The notes under the pieces are model-generated. The model made no database searches. It was not told the origin of the DNA and was given only the letters and a program-made list of their open reading frames with translations. Position numbers and translations under genes: made by a program. Positions 49,168-57,833 of a DNA stretch of 64,000 nucleotides are shown here, one piece after another (positions within the stretch are counted from its first letter, which is position 1; the number at the start of each line of letters is the position of its first letter). Origin of the DNA: Rhizobium sp. J15 (lineage in GTDB: Bacteria; Pseudomonadota; Alphaproteobacteria; Rhizobiales; Rhizobiaceae); assembly GCF_002531825.1 (NCBI RefSeq), contig NZ_NWSX01000017.1:42644-106643 (forward strand), in the 5' to 3' direction.

Positions 49168-50241
49168 ATGCTCTTCGAACGCCCCGACGACGATACGCTC
49201 TATGACGCCCTGATCGCGCGCCGCGCCGATTACGAGGGCCAGGCCTATGTCTGCGTCAAGACGACAGGCATCTTCTGCCGTCTGACCTGCCCGGCGCGCA
49301 AGCCGAAGCGGGAAAACACCATCTTCTTCGATACGATCGCCGCCTGCATGCATTCCGGCTTTCGCCCGTGCCGGCGCTGCAGGCCGCTCGAGCAGCCGGG
49401 CAGGGAGCCTGTTGTCGACGATCTGCTGGCGCGGCTGGACAGCGAGCCCGAGGTTCGCTGGACCGAGCACGAACTCGTGCGCCGGGGGCTTGATCCCTCG
49501 ACGGTGCGCCGGGCCTTCAAGCGGGCGCTCGGGATGACCTTTCACGACATTGTCCGCTACCGCCGTCTCGGAGAGGCGGCCAGGCAGCTAGCCGACGGCG
49601 CGCGGGTGATCGATGCGCAAATCGAGGCCGGATACGAATCCCCGAGCGGCTTCCGCACGGCGTTTCAGCGGCTCGTCGGCAAAGCGCCGGCGCTCTCGCA
49701 GAACCGCGAACTGCTCTTTGCCGATTGGTTCGACACGCCGCTCGGACCGATGATTGCGGTCGCCGACCAGACATATCTGCATCTTCTCGAGTTTCACGAT
49801 CGCAAGGCACTGCCGACCGAACTCGAGGCGCTGCAGAAGCGCGTCCGTTCTTCGGTCGCGATCGGCCGGACGCCTGTCATCGATCAGATCGAAGCGGAGA
49901 TTCGCGATTATTTCGAAGGCAGGCTTACCGTCTTCAAAACGCCGCTGGCGCTTGGCGGCACGCCGTTCGAAAAGCATGTCTGGGCAAGGCTCGTGGATAT
50001 CCCGGTCGGTCAGACGCGCGCCTATGGCGATCTCGCAAGGGAGATGGAGCGGCCGGAGGTCGTGCGTGCCGTCGGCCGTGCCAACGGCGCCAATCAACTC
50101 GCCATCATCGTGCCCTGCTATCGCATTCTCGGCGCGGATGGTTCGCTGACCGGCTATGGCGGAGGGCTCTGGCGCAAGCAGTGGCTGCTGCGGCATGAAG
50201 AGAAGATCAGAACACGGGCAAAGATGGAGGAGACGGCATGA
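49168..50241 (+). CDS. ada: Ada-like bifunctional alkylation-damage regulator/methyltransferase
   Basis: 357 residues in three parts. The Ada zinc domain has ligands/nucleophile C37, C41, C68 and C71 (GIFCRLTCPAR, FRPCRRCRP); an AraC-type HTH is at about 100-180; the O6-alkylguanine-DNA alkyltransferase domain is at about 185-345 with active C317. The active site reads IVPCYRILG instead of the usual PCHRV, so the catalytic-triad histidine is replaced by tyrosine. Full-length Ada methylates itself and activates repair genes; whether the C-terminal centre is active here is open. The stop overlaps the next gene in ATGA. Confidence 0.9.
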   Translation: MLFERPDDDTLYDALIARRADYEGQAYVCVKTTGIFCRLTCPARKPKRENTIFFDTIAACMHSGFRPCRRCRPLEQPGREPVVDDLLARLDSEPEVRWTEHELVRRGLDPSTVRRAFKRALGMTFHDIVRYRRLGEAARQLADGARVIDAQIEAGYESPSGFRTAFQRLVGKAPALSQNRELLFADWFDTPLGPMIAVADQTYLHLLEFHDRKALPTELEALQKRVRSSVAIGRTPVIDQIEAEIRDYFEGRLTVFKTPLALGGTPFEKHVWARLVDIPVGQTRAYGDLAREMERPEVVRAVGRANGANQLAIIVPCYRILGADGSLTGYGGGLWRKQWLLRHEEKIRTRAKMEETA

Positions 50242-51008
50242 ACCAGACTGACAAAGCCAAGGCATTCCATGCGTTGCATCAGAAGGGCGATCCGATCGTC
50301 CTGTATAACATCTGGGACGCGGGCACGGCGAAGGCCGTTGCCGATGCTGGGGCCAAGGCGCTTGCAACGGGAAGCTGGTCGGTCGCGGCAGCGCAAGGTT
50401 ATGCCGACGGCGAAAAGCTGCCGATGCCGGCGCTGGTCGAGACGGTGAAATCCATCACCAATGTCATCGACCTGCCGCTTTCGGTCGACTTCGAAGGCGC
50501 CTATTCCTCGGAGCCCGCAGGTGCCGCCGCCAATGCCGCCAAGCTGGTGGAGGTTGGCGCTATCGGCATCAATTTCGAGGATCGGGTCGTCGGCGGCAGC
50601 GGCTGCTATCCGGCCGAACGCCAGGCGGCCCGCATCCGCGCCATTCGCGAGATGACGGATGGGAAAGGTATTCCCTTCTTCATCAATGCCCGCACGGACC
50701 TCTTCCTCGCCGAGAGCGATCTTTCCAAGCATGCAAGCTTGGTGGACGAGGCGATCGAGCGGGGCAGGGCCTATGCGGCGGCTGGCGGTAGCGGCTTCTT
50801 CGTTCCGGGCCTGATCGATGCCGCATTGATCGAAAGGATCTGCGCGGCATCGTCGCTGCCGGTCAATATCATGATGAGGGCCGGCGCGCCCGACGTGAAA
50901 GTGCTGGCAAAGCTCGGCGTCGGCCGCATCAGCTACGGTCCGGGGCCTTATCGCTCGATGATGGAAAAGCTGAAGCAGGAAGCGGCGGCGATCTATAGCC
51001 AGCTTTGA
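50238..51008 (+). CDS. Isocitrate lyase/PEP mutase superfamily protein
   Basis: 256 residues, TIM-barrel ICL/PEPM fold: PIVLYNIWDAGTAKAVADAGAKALATGSW, SVDFEGAYSSEP, IGINFEDRVVGGSG and FFINARTDLFL are conserved active-site strands with Mg2+-binding acidic residues. Substrate is unknown; relatives include oxaloacetate decarboxylase- and methylisocitrate lyase-like enzymes. Translationally coupled to ada by a four-base overlap, a frequent pairing in rhizobia, whose reason is unclear. Confidence 0.85.
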   Translation: MNQTDKAKAFHALHQKGDPIVLYNIWDAGTAKAVADAGAKALATGSWSVAAAQGYADGEKLPMPALVETVKSITNVIDLPLSVDFEGAYSSEPAGAAANAAKLVEVGAIGINFEDRVVGGSGCYPAERQAARIRAIREMTDGKGIPFFINARTDLFLAESDLSKHASLVDEAIERGRAYAAAGGSGFFVPGLIDAALIERICAASSLPVNIMMRAGAPDVKVLAKLGVGRISYGPGPYRSMMEKLKQEAAAIYSQL

Positions 51009-51039
51009 GGCCGATATCTGGAACGCGGCACAAAGGCAT

Positions 51040-51065
51040 GCGCCCTTCGCATTGGTGAAGGGCGC
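51040..51065. terminator. Hairpin between convergent PEP-mutase-like and argB genes
   Basis: Arms gcgcccttc and gaagggcgc with an eight-base loop, between the stop at 51008 and the argB stop at 51074. There is no T-run on either side, so terminator function is only plausible. Confidence 0.45.
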
Positions 51066-51073
51066 AGCCTCGA

Positions 51074-51961
51074 TCAGGGAACGATCAGCGTGCCGATGCC
51101 GTGCTCGGTGAAGATCTCGAGCAGGACGGAATGGGCCGTCTTGCCGTTCAGGATGACGACGCCCTGGACGCCGGCCTTGATCGCGTCAATGCAGGTTTCG
51201 ACCTTCGGGATCATGCCGCCGGAGATCGTGCCGTCGGCAATCAGCGCATGCGCTTCGGCGACGGAGAGCTCCTTGATCAGCTGGCCGTTCTTGTCGAGTA
51301 CCCCCGGCACATCCGTCAGGAACAGCAGGCGGGTGGCGTTCAGCGCACCGGCGATAGCGCCGGCGAAGGTATCGGCGTTGATATTATAGGTCGCGCCGTC
51401 GCGGCCCGGCGCCACGGGCGCGATGACGGGGATCATCTCGGAACGGGCGAGCAGATCGAGCAGCGTGCGGTCGACCTCGACCACTTCGCCGACGAAGCCG
51501 AGATCGAGAACGCGCTCGATGTTCGAATCCGGATCCTTGACGGTCTTGCGCGCCTTCTCGGCGAAGACCATGTTGCCGTCCTTGCCGCAAAGGCCGATCG
51601 CCCATTCGCCGGTCTGGTTGATGAGCGCGACGATCTCCTTGTTGATCGAGCCGGCGAGCACCATCTCGACGATCTCGACGGTCTTCTGGTCGGTGACGCG
51701 AAGCCCGCCTTCGAATTTCGATTCGATGCCCATCTTGTTCAGCATGGCGCCGATCTGCGGGCCGCCGCCGTGAACGACGATCGGGTTGACGCCCGATTGC
51801 TTCAGGAGCGCGATGTCGCTGGCAAAGGCCTTGCCGAGCTCCGGATTGCCCATGGCGTGGCCGCCATACTTCACGACGATCGTCTTGTTCTCGTAGCGCT
51901 GCATGAAGGGCAGCGCCTGGGCGAGAAGACGTGCCTGGATTTCGCTTTCGGACTCGTTCAT
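51074..51961 (-). CDS. argB: Acetylglutamate kinase
   Basis: 295 residues from ATG 51961 ([23 protein letters not shown]). Substrate and ATP loops: [25 protein letters not shown], and the C-terminal [26 protein letters not shown]. Phosphorylates N-acetylglutamate in arginine synthesis. The N-terminal helix marks the arginine-sensitive hexameric type, controlled by PII (GlnB), which connects to glnD in this window. A longer upstream frame lacks family similarity. Divergent overlap region with the ECF sigma gene is short (~145 nt). Confidence 0.96.
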   Translation of the reverse strand: MNESESEIQARLLAQALPFMQRYENKTIVVKYGGHAMGNPELGKAFASDIALLKQSGVNPIVVHGGGPQIGAMLNKMGIESKFEGGLRVTDQKTVEIVEMVLAGSINKEIVALINQTGEWAIGLCGKDGNMVFAEKARKTVKDPDSNIERVLDLGFVGEVVEVDRTLLDLLARSEMIPVIAPVAPGRDGATYNINADTFAGAIAGALNATRLLFLTDVPGVLDKNGQLIKELSVAEAHALIADGTISGGMIPKVETCIDAIKAGVQGVVILNGKTAHSVLLEIFTEHGIGTLIVP

Positions 51962-52106
51962 GGGAACCCCGCAGAATTGATCGCGGCCTTTTATCGCAAG
52001 TTTCTGACAGAGGGAATAATCCAGCACGCAATAGTTTTTCGTATGTGGCGCGAGGCTGGCGGACTTTGCCGTCCGATGGCGGCGCAGCCACGATATGAGG
52101 AACGGC

Positions 52107-52646
52107 ATGCAAGGCGATGAGATCAAAGACCTGATCGGCCGCGTCGCGCTCGGCGACCGCAGGGCCTTTGTTGCCCTCTATAACCAGACCGGACCGAAAC
52201 TTTTTGCGATCTGCCTGCGTATCTTGAAGCATCGCACCGAGGCCGAAGAAGCCCTGCAGGAAGTCTATATCAGCATCTGGCAGCGCGCCGGGAGCTTCTC
52301 GGCCGCTTCCGGTTCGCCCTCGGTCTGGCTGGCGGCGATCGCCCGCAATCGTGCGATCGACCTGCTGCGGGCGCGCAAGCCGATCGCCGACGAACTGGAC
52401 AGCGCCTACGATCTTGCCGATTCCGCCCCCGACCCGGAAATGCAGACAGTGACGAAGGATGAAGGAAGGCGGATTGACACCTGCATGGAAGAGTTGGAAG
52501 CTGATCGAGCGGTCGCCGTGAAACGGGCTTATGTCGAAGGGCTGAGCTATCAGGAACTGGCCGATCAGTTTGGTGTGCCGCTGAACACGATGCGGACCTG
52601 GCTCAGACGCAGCCTCTTGAAACTGAGAGAGTGCATGGAACGATGA
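52107..52646 (+). CDS. ECF-type RNA polymerase sigma factor (SigK-like)
   Basis: 179 residues from ATG 52107 (GAGG six bases upstream). Sigma region 2: [41 protein letters not shown]; region 4: [45 protein letters not shown] ([17 protein letters not shown]). Overlaps its anti-sigma factor by four bases (ATGA), the classical partner arrangement. The fasciclin gene downstream is a likely target. The inducing stress is not evident; relatives respond to redox or oxidative signals. Confidence 0.9.
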   Translation: MQGDEIKDLIGRVALGDRRAFVALYNQTGPKLFAICLRILKHRTEAEEALQEVYISIWQRAGSFSAASGSPSVWLAAIARNRAIDLLRARKPIADELDSAYDLADSAPDPEMQTVTKDEGRRIDTCMEELEADRAVAVKRAYVEGLSYQELADQFGVPLNTMRTWLRRSLLKLRECMER

Positions 52647-53362
52647 CATCGCCCGACAAAAGCAAGGGAAACCGCTCCCGTGACGAGGTCCTCGCCGGCG
52701 AATATGTGCTTGGCGTCCTGTCGCTTCAGGATCGCCGGGTGGTGGAAGAGCGCATGCGTCACGATCGGATCTTCGCCGCGATCGTCAGCCGCTGGGAAAC
52801 CAACCTCTCCGCCTTCAACGACGAATATGAGGGCGCCGCCCCGAGCCGCGAGACCTTCAAGCAGATCGAGGCGCGGCTTTTCGGCGACGGCGAAAAGCCC
52901 CCGTCCTTTTCGCAAGGGCTCTGGAATTCCGCCGTCTTCTGGCGTTCGCTGGCCTTTGCCTGCATCGTCGTTGCCGTCAGCGCCGTCATCTTCGCCTCGG
53001 GTGTCGTGCCGCAGCCGCAGGGGCCGACGCCGCTGGTGGCCGAGCTTGCGGGCCAAAACAACGCCATCAATCTTCGCGCCTCCTACGAGATCCAGAGCGG
53101 CAAGCTGAAGATCGTGCCGGTCGCCGCCGGCAAGCCGGAGGAGAAATCGCTGGAACTCTGGCTCGTGCCGGGCAGCGGCATGCCGAAATCCCTTGGTATC
53201 TTCAAGCCGGGCGAAGGCGGAGAGCTCGTCATTCCGGCCGATCTGCGGGCTCAGATCGCCGCTGGCGCCAATCTCGCCGTCAGCCTCGAACCTTTCGGCG
53301 GCTCTCCGACGGGACAGGCGACCGGTCCTGTCGTCGCAAGCGGCACCGTGCGCCGGCCATAA
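52643..53362 (+). CDS. Anti-sigma-K-type membrane anti-sigma factor
   Basis: 239 residues with an N-terminal anti-sigma domain (about 1-90; VLAGEYVLGVLSLQDRRVVEERM is the typical start), a single membrane helix (about 103-126) and a periplasmic RskA domain (EKSLELWLVPGSGMPKSLGIF). No HxxxCxxC zinc motif occurs in the N-terminal half, so it is the zinc-free class. Coupled by ATGA to the sigma gene. It should hold the sigma factor at the membrane until a signal triggers proteolysis. Confidence 0.88.
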   Translation: MTSPDKSKGNRSRDEVLAGEYVLGVLSLQDRRVVEERMRHDRIFAAIVSRWETNLSAFNDEYEGAAPSRETFKQIEARLFGDGEKPPSFSQGLWNSAVFWRSLAFACIVVAVSAVIFASGVVPQPQGPTPLVAELAGQNNAINLRASYEIQSGKLKIVPVAAGKPEEKSLELWLVPGSGMPKSLGIFKPGEGGELVIPADLRAQIAAGANLAVSLEPFGGSPTGQATGPVVASGTVRRP

Positions 53363-53490
53363 TCAGGCGCCGGCCGTAAAATCACTTTTTCCTGTCTGAA
53401 ACTCTTCGGCGCGGCTCTCCGTAGTTCGAAATGTCCGGACGACGCTCAGGCATCAAGCCGGCGGACGAGTTCCGGCCCGAGGAGAAAATC

Positions 53491-54048
53491 ATGACCAAGT
53501 CTGCATTGCGCGCTGTTGCGCTCGCCACCGCCATGTCGGCCGCAGCCTTCGCTGCCCACGCGAAAAATCCAGAGGTCGGCGGCGCCGCGATGTTCGAGAA
53601 CAAGAACATCGTCGAGAACGCCATGAATTCCAAGGATCACACGACGCTGGTCGCAGCCGTCAAGGCGGCCGGCCTCGTCGGCACGCTCGAGGGAAAGGGT
53701 CCCTTCACCGTCTTCGCACCGACCAACGAGGCCTTCGCCGCCCTGCCGGACGGCACCGTCGAGGCGCTGCTGAAGCCGGAAAACAAGGCAAAGCTGACCA
53801 AGGTGCTGACCTGCCACGTGGTCGCGGCCGACGCGATGGCCAAGGCGGTCGCCAAGATGATCAAGGACGACGGCGGCGAACACGACATCAAGACCGTCGG
53901 CGGCTGCGTGCTGAAGGCCAGGGAAAGCATGGGCAAGATCACGCTGACCGATGAAAACGGCGATGTCGCCCATGTGACGATTGCCGACGTCAAGCAGTCG
54001 AACGGCGTCATCCATGTCGTCGATAAGGTGCTGCTGCCGAAGACCTAA
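53491..54048 (+). CDS. Secreted fasciclin-domain protein
   Basis: 185 residues from ATG 53491 (GAGGAG upstream). Signal peptide of about 24 residues ending in AFAAHA, then one FAS1 domain with H1 FTVFAPTNEAFAALPDGTVEALL and H2 NGVIHVVDKVLLP. FAS1 proteins mediate cell-surface adhesion; in S. meliloti a fasciclin protein (Nex18/ExpE-type context) is required for efficient symbiosis, but orthology is not established here. Follows the sigma/anti-sigma pair on the same strand, 128 nt away, and may be its regulon member. Confidence 0.88.
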   Translation: MTKSALRAVALATAMSAAAFAAHAKNPEVGGAAMFENKNIVENAMNSKDHTTLVAAVKAAGLVGTLEGKGPFTVFAPTNEAFAALPDGTVEALLKPENKAKLTKVLTCHVVAADAMAKAVAKMIKDDGGEHDIKTVGGCVLKARESMGKITLTDENGDVAHVTIADVKQSNGVIHVVDKVLLPKT

Positions 54049-54089
54049 AGCCCGCCCTTGTTGGCAGAGGCAGGGTCTTCCCCTGGCGC

Positions 54090-54242
54090 GGATGGCCGCC
54101 CCTCACGCTAACCCTCTCCCCGTTAAAACGGGGCGAGGGGACGTGCCCTGCGAGGAGTTAAAGGGGAACGGAAAGGTCGCGGCATGTTCCTTCGCCCCGC
54201 GGGCGGGGAGAAGGTGGCGGCAGCCGGATGAGGGGCAGGTGG
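54090..54242. repeat. Rhizobiales-type palindromic intergenic repeat
   Basis: Runs of accctctccccgtt...aacggggcgagggg and cgccccgcgggcggggagaaggtggcgg, followed by gccggatgagggg. Two GC-rich hairpins in tandem typical of a very common Rhizobiales intergenic repeat. It occupies the 200-nt gap between the fasciclin gene and the convergent engB. No other copy of this class appears in the window. Confidence 0.6.
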
Positions 54243-54248
54243 CGATCT

Positions 54249-54902
54249 CTACTTCCAGTTTGCGATGCCGACCGTTTCGGCGATCGCCTGGCGCAGATCG
54301 TCCAGCCCGTCACCCTTTTCCGAAGACGTGGACAGCACGGCGGGATAGGCGGCGGGGCGCTTGCGGATCTTTTCCGCCGTTTCGGCGATGAGTTTCGGCA
54401 CGGCCGGCGCCTTGATCTTGTCGGTCTTGGTGAGGACCACCTGGTAGGAAACGGCGGCCTTGTCGAGCAGGGTCAGCACGTCTTCATCGTTCTTCTTGAT
54501 GCCGTGGCGGCTGTCGATCAGCACATAGACGCGTTTCAGCGTCGCGCGGCCGCGCAGATAATCGAAGACCAGCTTGGTCCATTTGTCGACCTGTTCCTTC
54601 GGCGCCTGCGCGTAGCCATAGCCCGGCATGTCGACGATCGCCATCGGCGGCAGGTCGTCGCCCTCGCCGGAATAACCGTCCGGAACGAAATAATTGAGCT
54701 CCTGCGTGCGCCCCGGCGTGTTCGACGTGCGCGCAAGACCCTTCTGCCCGACCAGCGCATTGATCAGCGACGATTTGCCGACATTCGAGCGGCCGGCAAA
54801 CGCCACTTCCAGCGGCCCTTCCGGCGGAAGGAAGTTGAGCGACGGTACGCCGCGGATGAAGATCCAGGGATGGCCGAAGAGCGGCTTTTCGGTGTCGGGC
54901 AT
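54249..54902 (-). CDS. engB: Ribosome biogenesis GTPase EngB (YsxC/YihA)
   Basis: 217 residues. G1 [14 protein letters not shown] (37-50), G2/[13 protein letters not shown]3 [13 protein letters not shown]4 TKTD and G5 STSSEKG. Needed for 50S subunit assembly and, in many bacteria, essential for growth. Follows yidC in the same direction after a hairpin terminator, so it probably uses read-through or its own promoter. Confidence 0.95.
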   Translation of the reverse strand: MPDTEKPLFGHPWIFIRGVPSLNFLPPEGPLEVAFAGRSNVGKSSLINALVGQKGLARTSNTPGRTQELNYFVPDGYSGEGDDLPPMAIVDMPGYGYAQAPKEQVDKWTKLVFDYLRGRATLKRVYVLIDSRHGIKKNDEDVLTLLDKAAVSYQVVLTKTDKIKAPAVPKLIAETAEKIRKRPAAYPAVLSTSSEKGDGLDDLRQAIAETVGIANWK

Positions 54903-55021
54903 GCGGGCTCAGCAACCTCCGGGTTGGGTCTCTTGTCGGGCTTCGTGGTTTTGCAGGCAGATGTCAAGCTTCAGAGGCCGTCCGCAAGCATACCTTGCCT
55001 CTCTCGCGACGGCTGGAAACG

Positions 55022-55046
55022 AAAAGCCCCGCCGAAGCGGGGCTTG
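55022..55046 (-). terminator. Terminator after yidC
   Basis: agccccgc, loop ttcg, gcggggct, then tttcgttt on the minus strand: a stable UUCG-capped hairpin eight nt after the yidC stop. It lies upstream of engB. Confidence 0.8.
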
Positions 55047-55053
55047 ACGAGCG

Positions 55054-56850
55054 TTATTTCGATGACGCCGCTTTTCGTCGGAAGATGCCCTTCAGATTGT
55101 CGAAGAGTTCGATCTTGACGCCGTGACGCTTCATGATCAGCGATTGCTGCAGCACCGAGAGCGTGTTGTTCCAGGCCCAGTAGATGACGAGGCCGGCCGG
55201 GAAGCTTGCCAGCATGAAGGTGAACACCAGCGGCATCCAGTTGAAGATCATCGCCTGCGTCGGATCGGGCGGGGTCGGGTTCATGCGCATCTGCACGAAC
55301 ATGGTGACACCCATGATCAGCGGCCAGACACCGAGATGCAACAGTGTCGGCGCTTCGAAGGGCAGGAGGCCGAACAGATTGACGATCGTCGTCGGATCGG
55401 GCGCCGAAAGGTCCTGGATCCAGCCGAAGAACGGCGCATGCCGCATCTCGATGGTGATGTAGATCACCTTGTAGAGCGAGAAGAAGATCGGGATCTGCAG
55501 CGCCACCGGCCAGCAGCCGGCGATCGGGTTGATCTTTTCTTCCTTGTAGAGCTGCATCATCGCCTGCTGCAGCCCCATGCGGTCGTCGCCGAATTTGGCC
55601 TTCAGCTCTTCCATCTTCGGCTGCACGCGCTTCATGTTCGCCATCGAGGCGTATTGCTTGCTGGCGAGCGGGAAGAACAACAGCTTGACGACGATGGTCG
55701 TGCACAGGATCGCCACGCCGAAATTGCCGAAGAAGCGGAAGAAGAAGTCCATCATCGTGAACATCGGCTTGGTGATGAAATAGAACCATCCCCAGTCGAT
55801 CAGCCGGTCGAATTTCGGGATCGAATAGGAAGCTTCATAGCCGTCGATGACGGGCACTTCCTTGGCGCCGGCGAAGACGAGGTTCTTGAGCTCGATCGAC
55901 TGGCCCGGCGCAACGGTGAAGGCGTCGTCCTTGTAGTCGGCCTGGTAGCGCGGCTGGCCGTCGGCGAAATGCGAGAAGCGCGCTTCATAGGCCGACGTCT
56001 GCGGCGGAACGATCGTCGCCGCCCAGTATTTGTCGGTGATGCCGAGCCAGCCGCCGGTGGACTTGGCTGGCTGCACCGGTTCCTTTTCGACGGCGCTGTA
56101 TTTGGTTTCGATCAGGCCGTCGTCGCCGATGACGCCGATGAAGCCTTCATGCAGAACGTAGACCGAGGGCGTCGTCGGTTTGTTGTAGCGCGTGACGCGG
56201 CCGTAGGAGGAAAGCGAGGCGGGCGCCTGGCCGGCATTCTCGATCTTGTCGGTGACGCTGAACATATAGCGGTCGTCGACTTTGATCGTCCGGGTAAAGG
56301 TCAGGCCCTTGTCATTGGTGTAGGAGAGTGTCACCGGCGTCTTTTCGGTGAGCTTGGCGCCCTCGGGAACCGTCCAGAGGGTCGTGGGACCCGGAACGGC
56401 GCCGGTCGCGTCGCTGCCGATATAGCCGAGTTCGGTGAAATAGCCGTCCTTGGTTTCCGCCGGGCTGAACAGCGTGATGATCGGGCTCGAGTCGTCGACG
56501 GTCTCGTGATAGCCCTTGAGCTTCAGGTCGTCGAGGCGGGCGCCGGCAAGGTTGATCGAGCCGGAAAGCGCGGGCGTATCGATGGCAACGCGCGGGGTTT
56601 TCGCGAGCGCCTGCTCGAGCGTCGCCGTCGCGGCCGCCTGGCCGGAAGGTGCCGAACCGCTCGTCTGGGCCGGCGCCTGGCCGCCTGCCGCGGGCTGCTG
56701 CACCTGCTCGGTCTGCTGCTGCGCCTTCTGGGCTTCCTGCGCCTTGCGCTGGGCCTCGATGCGCGGATTCATGTAGAGAAACTGCCAGCCGAGGACGATC
56801 AGCACCGAGAGAGCGATCGCAATGAAGTAATTGCGGTTGTTTTCCATCAT
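55054..56850 (-). CDS. yidC: Membrane protein insertase YidC
   Basis: 598 residues. N-terminal membrane helix ([20 protein letters not shown]), a Q/A/P-rich linker, a large periplasmic beta domain (about 90-350) and a conserved C-terminal core of five helices ([28 protein letters not shown] region and the ...[35 protein letters not shown] loop). Inserts membrane proteins with SecYEG or alone. Overlaps the rnpA stop by four bases, in the conserved rpmH-rnpA-yidC order. Confidence 0.96.
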   Translation of the reverse strand: MMENNRNYFIAIALSVLIVLGWQFLYMNPRIEAQRKAQEAQKAQQQTEQVQQPAAGGQAPAQTSGSAPSGQAAATATLEQALAKTPRVAIDTPALSGSINLAGARLDDLKLKGYHETVDDSSPIITLFSPAETKDGYFTELGYIGSDATGAVPGPTTLWTVPEGAKLTEKTPVTLSYTNDKGLTFTRTIKVDDRYMFSVTDKIENAGQAPASLSSYGRVTRYNKPTTPSVYVLHEGFIGVIGDDGLIETKYSAVEKEPVQPAKSTGGWLGITDKYWAATIVPPQTSAYEARFSHFADGQPRYQADYKDDAFTVAPGQSIELKNLVFAGAKEVPVIDGYEASYSIPKFDRLIDWGWFYFITKPMFTMMDFFFRFFGNFGVAILCTTIVVKLLFFPLASKQYASMANMKRVQPKMEELKAKFGDDRMGLQQAMMQLYKEEKINPIAGCWPVALQIPIFFSLYKVIYITIEMRHAPFFGWIQDLSAPDPTTIVNLFGLLPFEAPTLLHLGVWPLIMGVTMFVQMRMNPTPPDPTQAMIFNWMPLVFTFMLASFPAGLVIYWAWNNTLSVLQQSLIMKRHGVKIELFDNLKGIFRRKAASSK

Positions 56851-57248
56851 ACGTTCCTGGGGCGTCCGTCTCCGGAGCGCCTGTGTTTCGGCCTGGTTTC
56901 CACGCGGGATTTCAGTTCCGCAGTCAATTCTTTGAAGGACGCCTCAAGCACGTCCCTGCGCGCGACAACCACATAGTCGTGTCCGGGCTGCATTGCAAAC
57001 CCCGCATGAAGCCGCACCGCCTCTTTCAGGCGCCGCCGCATGCGGTTCCGTTCGACCGCGTTGCCGTGTTTTTTGGTGACTGTAAAACCGACGCGCGCTT
57101 GGCTGTCGGGTTCCCTCCGGTCGAGGACTTCGAGGAGGAAGAGGCCGCCGCGGCGTTTTTCGCCTTCGCGCACGGCAAGAAACTGCGGGCGGCTTTTCAG
57201 CCGCCCGACAGTGTGTTTCCGTTCTTTGGTCGTCAATTCGCCCGCCAT
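56847..57248 (-). CDS. rnpA: Ribonuclease P protein component
   Basis: 133 residues; the RNR motif appears as [21 protein letters not shown], after RVGFTVTKK. Binds the M1 RNA and the 5' leader of pre-tRNAs. The start is ATG 57248 ([17 protein letters not shown]) 21 nt after rpmH; an internal start after LTTK is possible. Coupled to yidC by ATGA. Confidence 0.94.
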   Translation of the reverse strand: MAGELTTKERKHTVGRLKSRPQFLAVREGEKRRGGLFLLEVLDRREPDSQARVGFTVTKKHGNAVERNRMRRRLKEAVRLHAGFAMQPGHDYVVVARRDVLEASFKELTAELKSRVETRPKHRRSGDGRPRNV

Positions 57249-57269
57249 CTCTTCTCGGGCAACCCGGCC

Positions 57270-57404
57270 TTAGGCCGAGAGACGCTTGCGGCCCTGCGCG
57301 CGGCGGGCAGCGATGACCTTGCGGCCACCCTTGGTGGACATGCGCGCACGGAAGCCGTGGCGACGCTTGCGGACAAGCTTGGATGGTTGGTAGGTACGCT
57401 TCAT
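57270..57404 (-). CDS. rpmH: 50S ribosomal protein L34
   Basis: 44 residues: [18 protein letters not shown] then [11 protein letters not shown], ending KRLSA, the universally conserved L34 sequence rich in Arg and Lys. It is first in the rpmH-rnpA-yidC operon, with a near-consensus promoter about 110 nt upstream. Confidence 0.97.
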   Translation of the reverse strand: MKRTYQPSKLVRKRRHGFRARMSTKGGRKVIAARRAQGRKRLSA

Positions 57405-57833
57405 TTATTTAAACACCGCGGAGTGCGGCCCTTCTTGAATTTGCATTATGCAAGGAGCGTTGTTTTTCGAACGGGCGGGCCATGAAAGGCCTGAATGACC
57501 GGACGTGCGGCGGCTTATACGGATGAAGGCCGGGAAAGTCAATTATACCGGACGAATTCCAATCGGCACTTGGCTCGACTGTGATTTTTCGCACTGTGGT
57601 GTTAAGAAATGACGATTGCGCTAAGCGGTTGCAGTATTGTTGCATCCTCAAGTTTATTTCCCGCCGATACGCCATTTTATAGCGAAAGCACGTCTCGGCG
57701 ACCGCTCAAACCCATAGAATTTCATTGGCGCAATCGTAAACATTGAACACAACTTTAATTAATTTCGCCGATGTTGAGCCCATCGGCTGGAGATTTGCCT
57801 TCCAGGGCCGTGTCGTAGCTAGGGAGCATTGCA
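57405..57833. other. Intergenic region between rpmH and the chemoreceptor gene
   Basis: About 430 bases, more AT-rich than the flanks. It holds the rpmH promoter (57514-57542) and its ~100-nt leader. The right half (57543-57833) must carry the promoter for the rightward chemoreceptor; I see no clear -10/-35, operator or small RNA there. A minus-strand open frame 57409-57675 crosses the rpmH promoter and leader and looks spurious. Confidence 0.6.
57514..57542 (-). promoter_or_regulatory. Promoter of rpmH-rnpA-yidC
   Basis: On the minus strand TTGACT (57542-57537), exactly 17 bases, then TATAAG (57519-57514). The match is near-consensus for the vegetative sigma factor; the start of transcription should be near 57507. 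Confidence 0.8.

Noticed and set aside
57409..57675. 88-codon minus-strand frame upstream of rpmH
   Set aside because: It crosses the rpmH promoter and leader and has no recognisable family or Shine-Dalgarno.
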